In this document: one piece after another, positions 1 to 8,701 of the stretch
How the letters are laid out: every line of letters begins with the position of its first letter
How positions within the stretch are numbered: the first letter of the stretch is position 1
Origin: Polyangiaceae bacterium
Lineage (GTDB): Bacteria; Myxococcota_A; Polyangia; Polyangiales; Polyangiaceae
Length of the DNA stretch: 64,000 nucleotides
Assembly: GCA_020633235.1 (NCBI GenBank)
Contig: JACKEA010000007.1
Coordinates: forward strand, 124,001-188,000
Direction of reading: 5' to 3'
The notes under the pieces: generated by a model
Told to the model about the DNA's origin: nothing
The model's input: the letters and a program-made list of their open reading frames with translations, nothing else
Databases searched by the model: none
Made by a program: the position numbers and the translations under genes

Positions 1-2
1 TC

Positions 3-1103
3 TTCCAGGCACTGCCCAAGACGGACCTCCACGTTCACCTGGATGGATCGCTGCGGCTCGAGACGATCCTCGACCTGGCCCGGCAACATGACATCCGGCT
101 CCCCGCCGACAGCGTGGAAGGCCTGAACAAGGCCATCGGCTGCGGCAACCACTTCGGCTCCCTCGTCGATTACCTGCGGGGCTTCGAGATCACCCTCAAG
201 GTGATGCAGACGGAAGAGGCCCTCGAGCGCATCGCCTTCGAGCTGGCCGAAGACGCCCACAAGGAGAACGTCCGCTACATGGAGGTGCGCTACTCCCCGA
301 TGCTCCACACGCAGCAGGGACTGAAGCTCACCAAGGTGGTGGAAGCGGTGCTCGACGGCCTACGCCGAGCCCGAGAAACCTACGGCATCAAAGCCAACGT
401 CATCATCTGCGGGATCCGCAACATCTCCCCGGAAAGCTCTTACGAAATGGCGGAGCTGGCGGTGGCCTACAAGGGCCGCGGCGTGGTCGGTTTCGATCTC
501 GCCGGCGCCGAAGCCGACAATCCCGCCAAGCACCACAAGATGGCGTTCCAGCTGGTGCGGGACAACAACATCAATTGCACCATCCACGCCGGTGAGGCCT
601 ACGGCCCGGAGTCCATCGCGCAGGCCATTCACGTGTGCGGTGCCCATCGCATCGGCCACGGCGTGCGCCTCCGCGAAAATGGCGACCTGCTCCACTACGT
701 GAACGACCATCGCATCCCGCTCGAGTGCTGCCCGTCCAGCAACGTGCAGACCGGCGCCGTGCGGGATCTGAAGAGCCACCCGCTCAAGCTCTACTTCGAC
801 CTCGGCCTACGGGTGACGGTGAACACGGACAACCGTCTGATCACCGACACCACCGTGAGCAAGGAGCTCTACTTGGTGCACACCGAGATGGGCATCTCCT
901 TCCACGACATCAAGGCCATCATCTTGAGTGGGTTCAAGTCGACGTTCCGTCCCTTCCACGAGAAGCAAGCCGCCATGCGCCGCGTGACCGCGGAGCTCGC
1001 CCGCTACGACGACGAGGGCAACCTGCGCCCTTCCCAAGGACCGCAGAGTGGCGCGGAGTCGCGCCGTTCCCAGCCCGAGCCTGCCGCAGCCGCAGAAGGC
1101 TGA
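3..1103 (+). CDS. add: Adenosine deaminase, 5' end outside the window
   Basis: The protein deaminates adenosine or deoxyadenosine to inosine in purine salvage. Reading is open from base 3, so the true start lies left of the window; at least 366 residues are visible. The metal-binding HxH appears as HVHLDGS at about residues 10-16 of the visible part. The catalytic IHAGEA, the RIGHGV motif, CPSSNV and the late metal-binding Asp in TVNTDN follow in the usual order. The family identity is clear. The motif NTDN replaces the common NTDD, which is mildly unusual. The gene converges with the LON-domain gene across a palindromic intergenic repeat. The last ~25 residues are low-complexity and probably not catalytic. 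Confidence 0.9.
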   Translation, partial: FQALPKTDLHVHLDGSLRLETILDLARQHDIRLPADSVEGLNKAIGCGNHFGSLVDYLRGFEITLKVMQTEEALERIAFELAEDAHKENVRYMEVRYSPMLHTQQGLKLTKVVEAVLDGLRRARETYGIKANVIICGIRNISPESSYEMAELAVAYKGRGVVGFDLAGAEADNPAKHHKMAFQLVRDNNINCTIHAGEAYGPESIAQAIHVCGAHRIGHGVRLRENGDLLHYVNDHRIPLECCPSSNVQTGAVRDLKSHPLKLYFDLGLRVTVNTDNRLITDTTVSKELYLVHTEMGISFHDIKAIILSGFKSTFRPFHEKQAAMRRVTAELARYDDEGNLRPSQGPQSGAESRRSQPEPAAAAEG

Positions 1104-1112
1104 CACGATGAT

Positions 1113-1171
1113 TTTGTCGGGGCGGCGCGGTGCCGCCCCGGCTCGCCCGGTGGTTCCGCGGCGAACCAACA
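1113..1171. repeat. Dispersed palindromic intergenic repeat, copy 1
   Basis: Two imperfect complementary arms, TTTGTCGGGGCGGCGCGG on the left and GGTTCCGCGGCGAACCAACA on the right, lie between two convergent gene ends. Related sequences recur in at least ten other intergenic gaps of this window. The structure could act as a bidirectional terminator, but that is inference. Confidence 0.65.
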
Positions 1172-1179
1172 CCCTTCGC

Positions 1180-1833
1180 TCAGTTCAGGTTCTTGATGTC
1201 GCTGCTACGGCCCAAGAGCGCTTCCTGCACCGCCAGGTACTCCGAGCAGCGACGGATGCGTTCGCGCACGTCGAGTGCTTCGAGCACGCTCTGACGCTCG
1301 TCCCCGTCGATGACCAGGGCGTGGGCGCAGGCATCGCACAGAAGCCCAGGGGACAGATCCGTGGGTACCTCGAACTTCAGGCGATCGTCGACCTCGCGCA
1401 CCCGGGTGGCGAAGCGCGTGGCCGACGAAACCAAGCCGGTGACGTTGGCGCCGTCCCCATGGCTGCAGGCCAACACCTCCGCCCGCGCGCGGCGGTAGGG
1501 GTGCACGAAGGGCAGCTCCGTGAGACGCACCCGGGCGCGACCCACGAGGATCAAATCGAAGCGCCCATCCGAATGACGGCGGTGCTGCACGATCTCGCCG
1601 AGCCCCGCTACGTCCACCACCACGGGATTGCCGCGGCGATCCACCGCGCCGGGATCCGGCACCAGCACCGGTACGATCAGCTTGCTTCCCGCGAGCACGT
1701 CTTCCGTCATCTTGCGGTAGCGCGGCTCGAAGATGTGCAGCGGCAACAGGGTACCCGGAAACAGCACCACTTCCGGCAACGGAAACAGCGCCACTTCCTC
1801 GATGACCGTTCCAGGCGCGAAGCGAGTGCTCAC
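1180..1833 (-). CDS. LON N-terminal substrate-binding domain protein
   Basis: This 217-residue protein matches the stand-alone LON N-terminal domain family (peptidase S16 substrate-binding region) without any ATPase or protease part. The signature is near the start: VALFPLPEVVLFPG followed by LPLHIFEPRYR at about residues 15-45. The GTG start at 1833 overlaps the stop of the upstream SDR gene, indicating translational coupling. It is the last gene of the MerR-DUF2203-folE-SDR-LON run. Small LON-domain proteins are widespread and their biochemical role is generally not known. Confidence 0.8.
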   Translation of the reverse strand: MSTRFAPGTVIEEVALFPLPEVVLFPGTLLPLHIFEPRYRKMTEDVLAGSKLIVPVLVPDPGAVDRRGNPVVVDVAGLGEIVQHRRHSDGRFDLILVGRARVRLTELPFVHPYRRARAEVLACSHGDGANVTGLVSSATRFATRVREVDDRLKFEVPTDLSPGLLCDACAHALVIDGDERQSVLEALDVRERIRRCSEYLAVQEALLGRSSDIKNLN

Positions 1834-2510
1834 GTTCCGAACATCTCCACCACGCCGCCATTGTGGGCGAGCGGCGCGTCCAGTCCGTAGTGCACCAGCG
1901 TGCGGGCCACGTCTTCCGGCGTCATGCGCGGCTCGAAGCCACTGCCGTTCAGCATGGTCGTCGCTACCGAGCCGGGAAGAACTGCCACTGTCATCACACC
2001 GGTGTCCGTGAGCTCCTGTGCCAGGCTCTTCATGAAACCCGACACGGCCCACTTGGACGCGTTGTAAGGCGCAGATCGCGCGGTGCCCAGGGTGGCACTG
2101 ATGCTTCCTACGAAAACGATGCGACCGCTGCCCCGGCGTTTCATTGCGGGAAGCAGCGCGCGAGTGAGGAGGAAGGGTGCACGCAGGTTCACCGCCAGCT
2201 GTCGGTCCCACTCCTCCAGCGTGGTGTCTTCTACGCTTTTCCTGAAGATCACCGCGGCGTTGTGGACGATCACGTCGGGGGCGGGGCGGGCTGCCACGGC
2301 ATCGGCGGCGCCTTGGACCTGGGCCGCGTCCTCCAGATCGCAGGGTACGATTTCCACCTGGCGTCCGAGGGCGCGCGCCTCGTGTGCCGTCTGCTCGAGA
2401 GCGTCGGAAACGCGTCCCAGGAGCACCAGATCCACCTGCCGCCGGGCGAAGCCGAGGGCCGTTGCCCGGCCGATGCCACGGCTGGCGCCGGTGACCAGCG
2501 CCAGCGTCAA
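1830..2510 (-). CDS. Short-chain dehydrogenase/reductase
   Basis: A 226-residue classical SDR, expected to be an NAD(P)-dependent oxidoreductase. The cofactor motif TGASRGIG is at residues 7-14, HNAAV (the NAG-like motif) at about 83, the catalytic Ser in GSISA at about 135, and the YNASK catalytic Tyr/Lys pair at about 149. The start is TTG at 2510, whose bases overlap the TGA of folE. Because it follows GTP cyclohydrolase I so tightly, a pterin-reducing role (as in FolM or sepiapterin reductase, both SDRs) is a reasonable guess, but nothing in the sequence proves the substrate. Confidence 0.85.
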   Translation of the reverse strand: MTLALVTGASRGIGRATALGFARRQVDLVLLGRVSDALEQTAHEARALGRQVEIVPCDLEDAAQVQGAADAVAARPAPDVIVHNAAVIFRKSVEDTTLEEWDRQLAVNLRAPFLLTRALLPAMKRRGSGRIVFVGSISATLGTARSAPYNASKWAVSGFMKSLAQELTDTGVMTVAVLPGSVATTMLNGSGFEPRMTPEDVARTLVHYGLDAPLAHNGGVVEMFGT

Positions 2511-3067
2511 CGCGGTTCCTCGAGGGCGAGGGACAGCGCCGCGAGATCCAGCTCCCCCGCCTGAGCGGTGGTCACCACCGACGCCTGGCCGCAGGTTCTG
2601 CTACGCGCGTTGAGGCAGGCGTGGGACAGCTCGATGCGACAGTACGCTCCCCGCGCGCCGGCGTGCTCCATCAACGCCGTCACCACGTTGTGTCCGATGT
2701 CTTCTTGGAGTGCCAAACGGCGCGCGAAGGCTTCCACCAACGCTGCGATGGTGCCCAGCCCCAGGAGCCGCTTCCCCGGAAGGTAGGCGACCGTCGCCGT
2801 GCCCACCGAGGGCAACAGGTGGTGCGGGCACACGGTGGCGAGTGCAATGCCACGCACCACCACGATGCCCGGGCTCTCGCTCGACAGCGCGCCCCCGGCG
2901 AGCAGCGCGGGCACGTCCACCGCGTAGCCGGCGAGCAGCTCGTCCGCCCAGGCCCGGGCCACTCGCTCCGGCGTCTCCACGAGCTCCGGATCGGAGCTCG
3001 GATCGTGGCCCAGCGCTCGCAGGAGCTCGGCTATCGCAGCTTCGGCGCGGGGTCGATCGACGGGCAT
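2507..3067 (-). CDS. folE: GTP cyclohydrolase I
   Basis: The enzyme converts GTP to 7,8-dihydroneopterin triphosphate, the first step of folate and pterin synthesis. The 186-residue protein contains the zinc and catalytic motif VCPHHLLP at about residue 86 and the helix around RRLALQEDIGHNVVTALMEH. The C-terminal segment reads SHACLNARSRTCGQ where typical FolE has H-x-C-M-x-x-RG, so the end is divergent although the third zinc Cys seems to be present. The ATG at 3067 overlaps the stop of the DUF2203 gene by one base. Identity is fairly secure; a specialised FolE-like activity cannot be excluded. Confidence 0.8.
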   Translation of the reverse strand: MPVDRPRAEAAIAELLRALGHDPSSDPELVETPERVARAWADELLAGYAVDVPALLAGGALSSESPGIVVVRGIALATVCPHHLLPSVGTATVAYLPGKRLLGLGTIAALVEAFARRLALQEDIGHNVVTALMEHAGARGAYCRIELSHACLNARSRTCGQASVVTTAQAGELDLAALSLALEEPR

Positions 3068-3504
3068 CAGTTGAGCAGCCTGTGGCGTGTCTCCGGACGC
3101 AGCGGAACTCGCCCGGAAAACCCCGCCGACAGCTCGTGATAGTAGCGCAGCCGCTCTTCCCCGTGGCGCCAACACAGCCACACCCGGCGCCCTTCGATCT
3201 CGCCGTAGAAGTCCACCAGGCCGATCTGCGGATCCTTGAGCACCGCCCCCAGCGCCGCGACGTCCTCCCAGCCCTGCTCGTAGTGGGCGATGCGCTGCCG
3301 CAGGTCCGCCTTCATGCGCAGCACCGCCGAGGTGTCTTCCGCTTCGTCCTCCAACGCGTGCGGAAGTCCGCCGCAGGAGCGCGCGAGCTCCGCGAGGCAC
3401 TCTTCGATTTCGCTCTGCCGACGGAGCTGTCGCTCCACGATGGCCGTGAGCTCGGGGATGAGCGCGTCGACCTCCGCAATGGTGAAGACTCGACGCGAGC
3501 TCAT
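3067..3504 (-). CDS. DUF2203 family protein
   Basis: A 145-residue protein that starts RRVFTIAEVDALIPEL, the typical opening of DUF2203, followed by a predicted coiled helix and a C-terminal beta segment (GLVDFYGEIEGRRVWLCWR). The family is found in many actinobacteria and myxobacteria and has no established biochemical function. It sits between the MerR regulator and folE with a 4-base gap and a 1-base overlap, so it is almost certainly co-transcribed with them. Confidence 0.8.
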   Translation of the reverse strand: MSSRRVFTIAEVDALIPELTAIVERQLRRQSEIEECLAELARSCGGLPHALEDEAEDTSAVLRMKADLRQRIAHYEQGWEDVAALGAVLKDPQIGLVDFYGEIEGRRVWLCWRHGEERLRYYHELSAGFSGRVPLRPETRHRLLN

Positions 3505-3508
3505 CGAT

Positions 3509-4042
3509 TCAGCGATGCACTCCCCACAGGACGCTGACGGCGTTGGGCGCCTCTTCCACGTCCGACATGGTCTGGCACTCGTCGCAGCGATTCGGGAAGT
3601 TCACCTTGTTGCTGCAGCCCGTGCAGCGCGCGATGACGTCGCGGGTGTGCTCGAGCTCTTCCACCAATCGCTTCAGGAGCTCCAAGCGCTCCGTCATGCT
3701 CGTGATCTGGTGGTCGAGGCGAGTGAGCACGTCGGCCGCGGCGACGGCGCCGTTCTCCGCCCGATGCTTGGCTTCGAGCATTTCCCGGATCTCTTCCAGC
3801 GCGAAGCCGGCAGCGCGGAGGTCCGTGACCAGGCGGAGCTTGTCCAGCTCAGCCGGCGGAAACAGCCGGTGACCTCCTTCGGTGCGTTGCACCGGGTGCA
3901 AAATGCCTGCCTCCTCGTAGAACCGCACGGTTCGCAACGTGCTGTCCGAGAGGCGCGCCATGTCCCCGGTTGTCAGTAGCCCGTCCTTGCGGCGGGTTGT
4001 CCCCAGGGCGTGCCCGTTACGACGTTCAGGTTGTGATGTCAC
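3509..4042 (-). CDS. MerR-family transcriptional regulator with C-terminal Cys cluster
   Basis: The N-terminal winged helix (LLTTGDMARLSDSTLRTVRFYEEAGIL, residues ~23-50) and following coiled coil are typical of MerR regulators, which bind dyad-symmetric operators. The C-terminus carries CTGCSNKVNFPNRCDEC, four cysteines arranged like a small zinc or metal site. The GTG at 4042 is chosen because the upstream in-frame sequence is not conserved-looking; an earlier start is possible. It heads the DUF2203-folE-SDR-LON gene run and probably regulates it, or itself. The effector is unknown. Confidence 0.8.
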   Translation of the reverse strand: MTSQPERRNGHALGTTRRKDGLLTTGDMARLSDSTLRTVRFYEEAGILHPVQRTEGGHRLFPPAELDKLRLVTDLRAAGFALEEIREMLEAKHRAENGAVAAADVLTRLDHQITSMTERLELLKRLVEELEHTRDVIARCTGCSNKVNFPNRCDECQTMSDVEEAPNAVSVLWGVHR

Positions 4043-4119
4043 GCTCCCGCTCCGTAAGGGAAGCCTAGAGATGGGTCCCAGGGGGGTCAAGGCGGACACC
4101 TCCGCGCACATGAGGCGTC

Positions 4120-4470
4120 TCAGCCATTGCCAGCGGAGTCCGCGGCGGCATCCACGGCTCCAGCGTCCGGCGCGTCCACGCAGCTGACCACCCACTTGTC
4201 GGCCTGACACACGCCGACCGGCAGCTTGCCCCCGGTGCACACGCCGTCGAAGGCCGGGATGTCCGAGAGCGGGCATTCGAAGCCCGTTCCCGGGCAGCTC
4301 GCGGCTTCGCCGTCCACCACGATCTCTGCGCCGTCGAAGGAACCGCCGCGCACTTCGCCGCAGCTTCGGGGCGTGGCAATGCCGGGGGAGGTGTACTCCG
4401 GCGGGTGGGAGTCCTTGCTGCTGCAAGCCCAAGAGCCAGCCAAAATGAACAGAAAAATGCTGCGATTCAC
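4120..4470 (-). CDS. Small lipoprotein
   Basis: A 116-residue secreted lipoprotein: the signal peptide MNRSIFLFILAGSWAC ends in a lipobox Cys at residue 16. Six further cysteines suggest disulphides and the C-terminus is Asp/Ala-rich. It starts at GTG 4470, overlapping the stop of the MlaE-type permease by four bases. No family was recognised; a partner role for the transporter is only suggested by position. Confidence 0.7.
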   Translation of the reverse strand: MNRSIFLFILAGSWACSSKDSHPPEYTSPGIATPRSCGEVRGGSFDGAEIVVDGEAASCPGTGFECPLSDIPAFDGVCTGGKLPVGVCQADKWVVSCVDAPDAGAVDAAADSAGNG

Positions 4471-5321
4471 AGTTGTGGCATCAGGGCGATGGACACCTTC
4501 GTCAAGAAGAAGTCCGCGATCAAGATCGTGATCGAAATCACGACGACGGTGCGCGTCGTGCTGTTCCCCACGCCCGCCGTGCCACCTCGGGTGGTCATCC
4601 CGAAGTGACAGCCCACCAAGGCGATGATGGCTCCGAAGAACGGCGTCTTGAACATCCCGCTCACCAAATCGCGCATGGTGACGGTGCCCAGGGCGCTCCT
4701 CAAGAAGAACTCCCCGGGGATGTTGAACTGAAGATCCGTGATCACCATCGCGCCGGTGAAGCCCAGCACCAGGGCCAGGGCGGCGAGCACGGGCATCACG
4801 ATCACCGCGGCCGTGAGTCGCGGGAGCACCAGCTTCTTGTACGGGTCGGCGCCCAGGGCGCGGAGCGCGTCGATCTGCTCCGTGACCGCCATGGAGCCGA
4901 CCTCTGCGGCCATGCCGGCGCCGATGCGACCGCCGACGATCACCGCCGTGAGCGTGGGAGCGAGCTCCCGCGCGAAGGAGAGCCCGACGACGCGTCCGGT
5001 GTACTCCATGCCGCCGAACTTGCGCAGGCCGAAGGCGAACTGCACCGCCATCACCATGCCGATGAAGACGCTGGTGACGGTGACGATGCCGAGGGACGCC
5101 ACACCCAGGGACTCGATCTGCGTGACGATGGCCTTGCCCTCGAAAGGCCGCTTGAAATACGCGCGCAGCGTGCGCAGCGTCATCGTCGTCATCACCCCCA
5201 GGTGCTCGAACAGACCGAGCAGACGCTCGCCGTACACCTGCGTCGCCGGTGGTGGCGGCGGCGGGACCAGGCTGATCCGACTCTCGGAGTGAGGCGGCTC
5301 GTCGGCGGCGTCGGAGGACAT
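4467..5321 (-). CDS. mlaE: MlaE-type ABC transporter permease
   Basis: This 284-residue integral membrane protein belongs to the MlaE/YrbE permease family, which forms the membrane core of phospholipid and lipid transporters at the outer-membrane interface. The diagnostic stretch is ARELAPTLTAVIVGGRIGAG followed by AEVGSMAVTEQIDALRALG. About five hydrophobic segments follow a proline-rich cytoplasmic N-terminus. The usual partners (MlaF ATPase and MlaD substrate-binding protein) are not adjacent on this side; two lipoproteins flank it instead. Confidence 0.88.
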   Translation of the reverse strand: MSSDAADEPPHSESRISLVPPPPPPATQVYGERLLGLFEHLGVMTTMTLRTLRAYFKRPFEGKAIVTQIESLGVASLGIVTVTSVFIGMVMAVQFAFGLRKFGGMEYTGRVVGLSFARELAPTLTAVIVGGRIGAGMAAEVGSMAVTEQIDALRALGADPYKKLVLPRLTAAVIVMPVLAALALVLGFTGAMVITDLQFNIPGEFFLRSALGTVTMRDLVSGMFKTPFFGAIIALVGCHFGMTTRGGTAGVGNSTTRTVVVISITILIADFFLTKVSIALMPQL

Positions 5322-5324
5322 GGT

Positions 5325-5822
5325 TCAGCTCAGGGTGGCGAAGCCGTTCACGAAGCGCTCGAACTCCGCCTGGCCGCTGACCGGCCCGGAGGATTCGGCG
5401 ATGTGCAGAAAATCGTACACGCAGCCGTCCTTCTTGAGGACGAACACGGTGAAATACTTCGGCACTCCGTCGAGCTCCGCCACCATTTCCGTACGCATGG
5501 CGTCCCGCCCATCCATGGAAAGGACTTCTTGGCTCTTCACCTCACGGTCCGTGAACTGAAGAAACAGGTGGTGGGTCAGCGCCTCCAGGGGAACGTCGTC
5601 GCCGTCCTTACCGCAGCGTCCGTTCAGGGCGATGGTCGCGTGGTCCCGATCGTCCCGGTAGGCCAAGAGTGAGCCGCTGACCTGGATGGGGCGCCACGCC
5701 TGGGGGATGGGGCCCACCCGGAACGCCATGTCCTCGTTCCGGAACACGTGCCCGTCGAACTGCGGCCCGCCGCAGCCCACCAGGGCGGCGCACAGGGCAA
5801 GCGCTGAGAGGCGGAGTTTCAT
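5325..5822 (-). CDS. Lipoprotein upstream of mlaE
   Basis: A 165-residue lipoprotein with signal peptide MKLRLSALALCAALVGC and lipobox Cys at 17. The mature part is a single domain with no motif I recognise; fragments such as VYDFLHIAESS and FERFVNGFATL resemble small outer-membrane-associated lipoproteins seen next to Mla genes in myxobacteria. The stop lies 3 bases before the mlaE start, so the two are surely co-transcribed, which supports a link to lipid transport. Confidence 0.7.
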   Translation of the reverse strand: MKLRLSALALCAALVGCGGPQFDGHVFRNEDMAFRVGPIPQAWRPIQVSGSLLAYRDDRDHATIALNGRCGKDGDDVPLEALTHHLFLQFTDREVKSQEVLSMDGRDAMRTEMVAELDGVPKYFTVFVLKKDGCVYDFLHIAESSGPVSGQAEFERFVNGFATLS

Positions 5823-5900
5823 GGGCAACCCGGCGGTTCTACCACGCGGGCCTCGCAGAGTATCGCGGAGGGCGCCCGGCGTGCTTACCGTAGGGGGACC

Positions 5901-6668
5901 GTGATCCCCATCCGCGACGAGAACCCCACGCGAACGACACCGTTCGTGAACTACGCGCTGCTCGCCGCCAACGTCGTGGCGTTCTTGCTCGAATGGGGGT
6001 TGATGCAGGGGGGCGCCGCCTGGTTGATCCCGGGCTATGGCCTGGTTCCCACCCGCTTCGCCGCGGACCCCGGGGGCGAAGCCTTCACCATCTTCACCAG
6101 CATGTTCATGCACGGCGGTTGGGAGCACCTCGCCGGCAACATGTTGTTCCTCTACATCTTCGGCGACAACGTCGAAGACGCCCTGGGCCACGCGCGCTAC
6201 TTCGGCTTCTATCTGTTGACGGGCACCGCCGCCGCCGTCGCGCAGGTGTACATCGATCCCACCAGCATGGTCCCGATGGTCGGCGCGTCCGGTGCCATCG
6301 CCGGAGTCCTCGGCGCGTATCTCGTGCTCTATCCCCGAGCGCCCGTCGTGGTCGTGAACCCCATCTTCCCGCTGTGGTTCATCCTGGGCGCGTTCCTGGT
6401 GTTCCCGGCGTGGTTGGTGGTCGGCGAGTGGTTCTTGTGGAACCTGGTGCGCGGCGTGGGTTCTTTGGGTCTCGGGGTCGGCGGCGGCGTGGCGTTCTTC
6501 GCGCACCTCGGCGGCTTCCTCGCCGGCCTGGTGATGATCCGACCGCTCATGATCGGACGCGAGCGCCACAGCGTGCGACGCTGGCAGGGCTGGCGACCGC
6601 CGCCGGGCAGGTCCTACTCCCGGGGCGATGGCCCCCGCCAAGATCCCTGGATCCCACCGCCTCCGTAG
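5901..6668 (+). CDS. Rhomboid family intramembrane serine protease
   Basis: This 255-residue membrane protein contains the rhomboid catalytic dyad: Ser in GASGAIAG (about residue 138) and His in AHLGGFLAG (about residue 200). The conserved loop motif HGGWEHLAGNMLFLYIFGDNVED is at about residues 74-96. About six membrane segments are visible, with a basic proline-rich cytoplasmic tail. It should cleave transmembrane substrates within the bilayer; in myxobacteria such enzymes are candidates for processing anchored surface proteins such as MYXO-CTERM proteins, but no link is shown here. The start is GTG 5901. Confidence 0.88.
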   Translation: MIPIRDENPTRTTPFVNYALLAANVVAFLLEWGLMQGGAAWLIPGYGLVPTRFAADPGGEAFTIFTSMFMHGGWEHLAGNMLFLYIFGDNVEDALGHARYFGFYLLTGTAAAVAQVYIDPTSMVPMVGASGAIAGVLGAYLVLYPRAPVVVVNPIFPLWFILGAFLVFPAWLVVGEWFLWNLVRGVGSLGLGVGGGVAFFAHLGGFLAGLVMIRPLMIGRERHSVRRWQGWRPPPGRSYSRGDGPRQDPWIPPPP

Positions 6669-6673
6669 CGTTT

Positions 6674-6733
6674 GATTGTCGTTCCGCCGCGGAAACGCCA
6701 AGGGCGGACGCCGCGCCGAGCCAACATCAAAAC
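6674..6733. repeat. Dispersed palindromic intergenic repeat, copy 2
   Basis: Arms TTGTCGTTCCGCCGCGG and CCGCGCCGAGCCAACA surround a short centre, between the convergent ends of the rhomboid gene and the TadE-like gene. It is the same family as the copy at 1113-1171. Confidence 0.6.
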
Positions 6734-7209
6734 GAGAACGAGTACTTCACGACGCTGAAGGCCGTCTTGAAGAAATCGGTGACGTTCTCCGGGGGGTTCG
6801 GCTCGTTGCAGCGCATGTACATGCTGCCCTGCATTTGATACGTGGCCCCGCCGATCATCTTGGGAAAGGTGACGGAGCGCTTGCGGGTGACGTCCACGTA
6901 ACCGGAGTCCGTGGCCAGCGAGGTGGTGCCCACGTCCAGGTACTTGTCCACGCTCTGGGTGCCGGGCATCGAGTCGGAGTCCGCGCTGCCCGTCTCGCCG
7001 GCAATGTCGTTCAAGGTGTCGCCGGATCCCTCACACGGCTGCAGCGCCGCTTGCCAGGCCTGAGCCCGCGCCTCGGCCATGACCTCGAGCTTGACCTTCT
7101 GGTAGCTCACGGCCGCCCACATGCAGGCCATGATGATGGCCAACACGCCGGTGACGATCACGGCCTCCACCGCTGCGGCTCCTCGACGTGCGCGCCTCCG
7201 ACGTGTCAT
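6727..7209 (-). CDS. TadE/TadG-like pilus assembly protein
   Basis: A 160-residue protein with the TadE-like N-terminus: a basic stretch, then RGAAAVEAVIVTGVLAIIM, where Glu follows the hydrophobic helix start as in pseudopilins. The rest is a periplasmic or extracellular domain with two cysteines. Such proteins are minor components of Flp/Tad pilus or secretion machines. No other tad genes are adjacent. The predicted end lies within the dispersed repeat. Confidence 0.65.
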   Translation of the reverse strand: MTRRRRARRGAAAVEAVIVTGVLAIIMACMWAAVSYQKVKLEVMAEARAQAWQAALQPCEGSGDTLNDIAGETGSADSDSMPGTQSVDKYLDVGTTSLATDSGYVDVTRKRSVTFPKMIGGATYQMQGSMYMRCNEPNPPENVTDFFKTAFSVVKYSFSF

Positions 7210-7525
7210 GGGTGGGGCGTTTGCAGGATCTCGGCCAACGCCGCTCTACTCCCGACCGGGCAGAAAACCGTGATTTCGACGCTTCTCTTGGTGACGGAAC
7301 GCGCGCGGGCGATGAGCGCCGTTTCGGCATCGAAACAGCTGCTTCGTGTGACGTGTCGCCGTACTCCAGTGTCAGAACACCCTGTCTGACACCCGGATGG
7401 CGCCGGTGTCCGTGTTTGTAGGTACGTGGCTGGCGAAGAGCGTCACCGCCGGCGGCGGCCGCCAGGCCAAAGATGCTATTCTGTGGGTTGGAACGCGTCG
7501 TGCACCACGAGCACGACTCACCACC
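7210..7525. promoter_or_regulatory. Divergent intergenic region with GTGTCAGA palindrome
   Basis: This 316-bp gap separates the minus-strand TadE-like gene from the plus-strand NBR1/MYXO-CTERM gene and must hold both promoters. At 7369-7392 the arms GTGTCAGA and TCTGACAC are separated by 8 bp. The half TGTCTGACACCCG recurs at 13389-13399 upstream of the VanY/amidase gene of the same protein family. No other feature is visible. Confidence 0.5.
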
Positions 7526-8701
7526 ATGAGGATGCGACTCGGGGACCCACGGCGAGCTCGCGCTGGTTTCAGCGTGCTCCTGCTGTGCGTGGTCAGCGCC
7601 TGCACCTTGGAGGTCGGCCAGGAGTCGGACGTGTCCCAGGTGGAGCAAGCGGCGACCCAGAAGACGCTGATCGCCGGCCGCAAGGTGCGGCTCTGGAGCA
7701 ACCTGAAGCGCGACCGCGGCGCGGCCCACTACCGCGCCTGCGAAAACCAGCCCTTCAAGTTCACCCTCACCTTCCGCAACAAGGGCAGCGCCATCTGGCG
7801 CGACGTGAAGGGTCGCGGGGACGCGGTGGGCAGCGACGTCTTCGTGGAGACCGCCAACGGGAAGGTGGACGCGCTGACGGATCGCAAGCGCTTCAGCTTG
7901 CGAAACAACCTGAACGATTACGTGCGCGGCGACCGCAAGGCGCACGAATGCAGCACCAAGCGGGGCTGCCGCAACACGCGGGCGATCAAGGGCGGGATGA
8001 ACGCCCGGGCTCCCAACAAGCCGGGCATCTACGCCACGCGCTGGCGCCTGCGGGACTACAGCAAGAAGTGGAACGGTGGGCAGGGCTTCGGCCCCAAGCC
8101 AACAGTGCGCATCCGCGTGGTGCACTGCGATCCCGCGCCGGAGAACTGTGGCTGCACCGTGGAGTGCTCCGATGGCACCAGCACCAAGCTGTGGTCCGCC
8201 ATCGAGAGCGACGCCATGTGCAAGAGTGTGGCCGAGGGCTACTGCAAGCCGGCGGACTACGTGGGCCACCAGTTCGTGGAGTGCGGGCAGCCCATCACGC
8301 CGGGAGACGACTTCCCGGGCGGCTACGCCGGCTCCCCCGGCGACGAGGATCTGGAGGACCCGCCCAACAGCTGGTGGATCGACGAGGAGGATCCTTCGGG
8401 CAGCGGTGGCAGCGGCGGGTCCGGCGCAGGTGGCGGTGCCTGGTGGTGGGATGACGACGACGAGGATCCGGGGATCGGCATCGAGCTGCCGGACGATCCG
8501 GACTACCAGCCCGATGGCTTCGATGGCGTCGCGGAAGAGCCGCCGCGCGGCAGCGTGCTCGAGTCGGACTCCGGCTGCAGCGCGTCCCGCTCCCCGGCGG
8601 GTTCCGGGCTGTGGACCCTGGCAGCGCTGGGAGCGCTGGGGCTCGTGATTCGACGACGCTCCGTCAGAAGCTCACGTGGACGGCGGTCGAAACACCGCTA
8701 G
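7526..8701 (+). CDS. Lipoprotein-like MYXO-CTERM protein with NBR1-like Ig and Cys-rich module, no catalytic domain
   Basis: The 391-residue protein has a signal ending in VVSAC (Cys 26). Residues ~46-205 form the NBR1-like immunoglobulin domain (LTFRNKGSAIWRDVKGRG, then [20 protein letters not shown] and GFGP), and ~206-256 a Cys-rich domain (CGCTVECSDGTSTKL, CKSVAEGYC). An acidic Gly/Ser linker with DDPDYQPDGFDG follows. The end, GCSAS plus a hydrophobic helix plus IRRR, is a MYXO-CTERM surface-sorting signal. The same module is attached to VanY, amidase and SpoIID domains at 13.5-18.9 kb, so it is probably a peptidoglycan or surface-binding unit; this protein would be a binding-only member. 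ATG 7526 gives the best signal peptide. The last 38 bases overlap the convergent PEGA gene. Confidence 0.8.
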   Translation: MRMRLGDPRRARAGFSVLLLCVVSACTLEVGQESDVSQVEQAATQKTLIAGRKVRLWSNLKRDRGAAHYRACENQPFKFTLTFRNKGSAIWRDVKGRGDAVGSDVFVETANGKVDALTDRKRFSLRNNLNDYVRGDRKAHECSTKRGCRNTRAIKGGMNARAPNKPGIYATRWRLRDYSKKWNGGQGFGPKPTVRIRVVHCDPAPENCGCTVECSDGTSTKLWSAIESDAMCKSVAEGYCKPADYVGHQFVECGQPITPGDDFPGGYAGSPGDEDLEDPPNSWWIDEEDPSGSGGSGGSGAGGGAWWWDDDDEDPGIGIELPDDPDYQPDGFDGVAEEPPRGSVLESDSGCSASRSPAGSGLWTLAALGALGLVIRRRSVRSSRGRRSKHR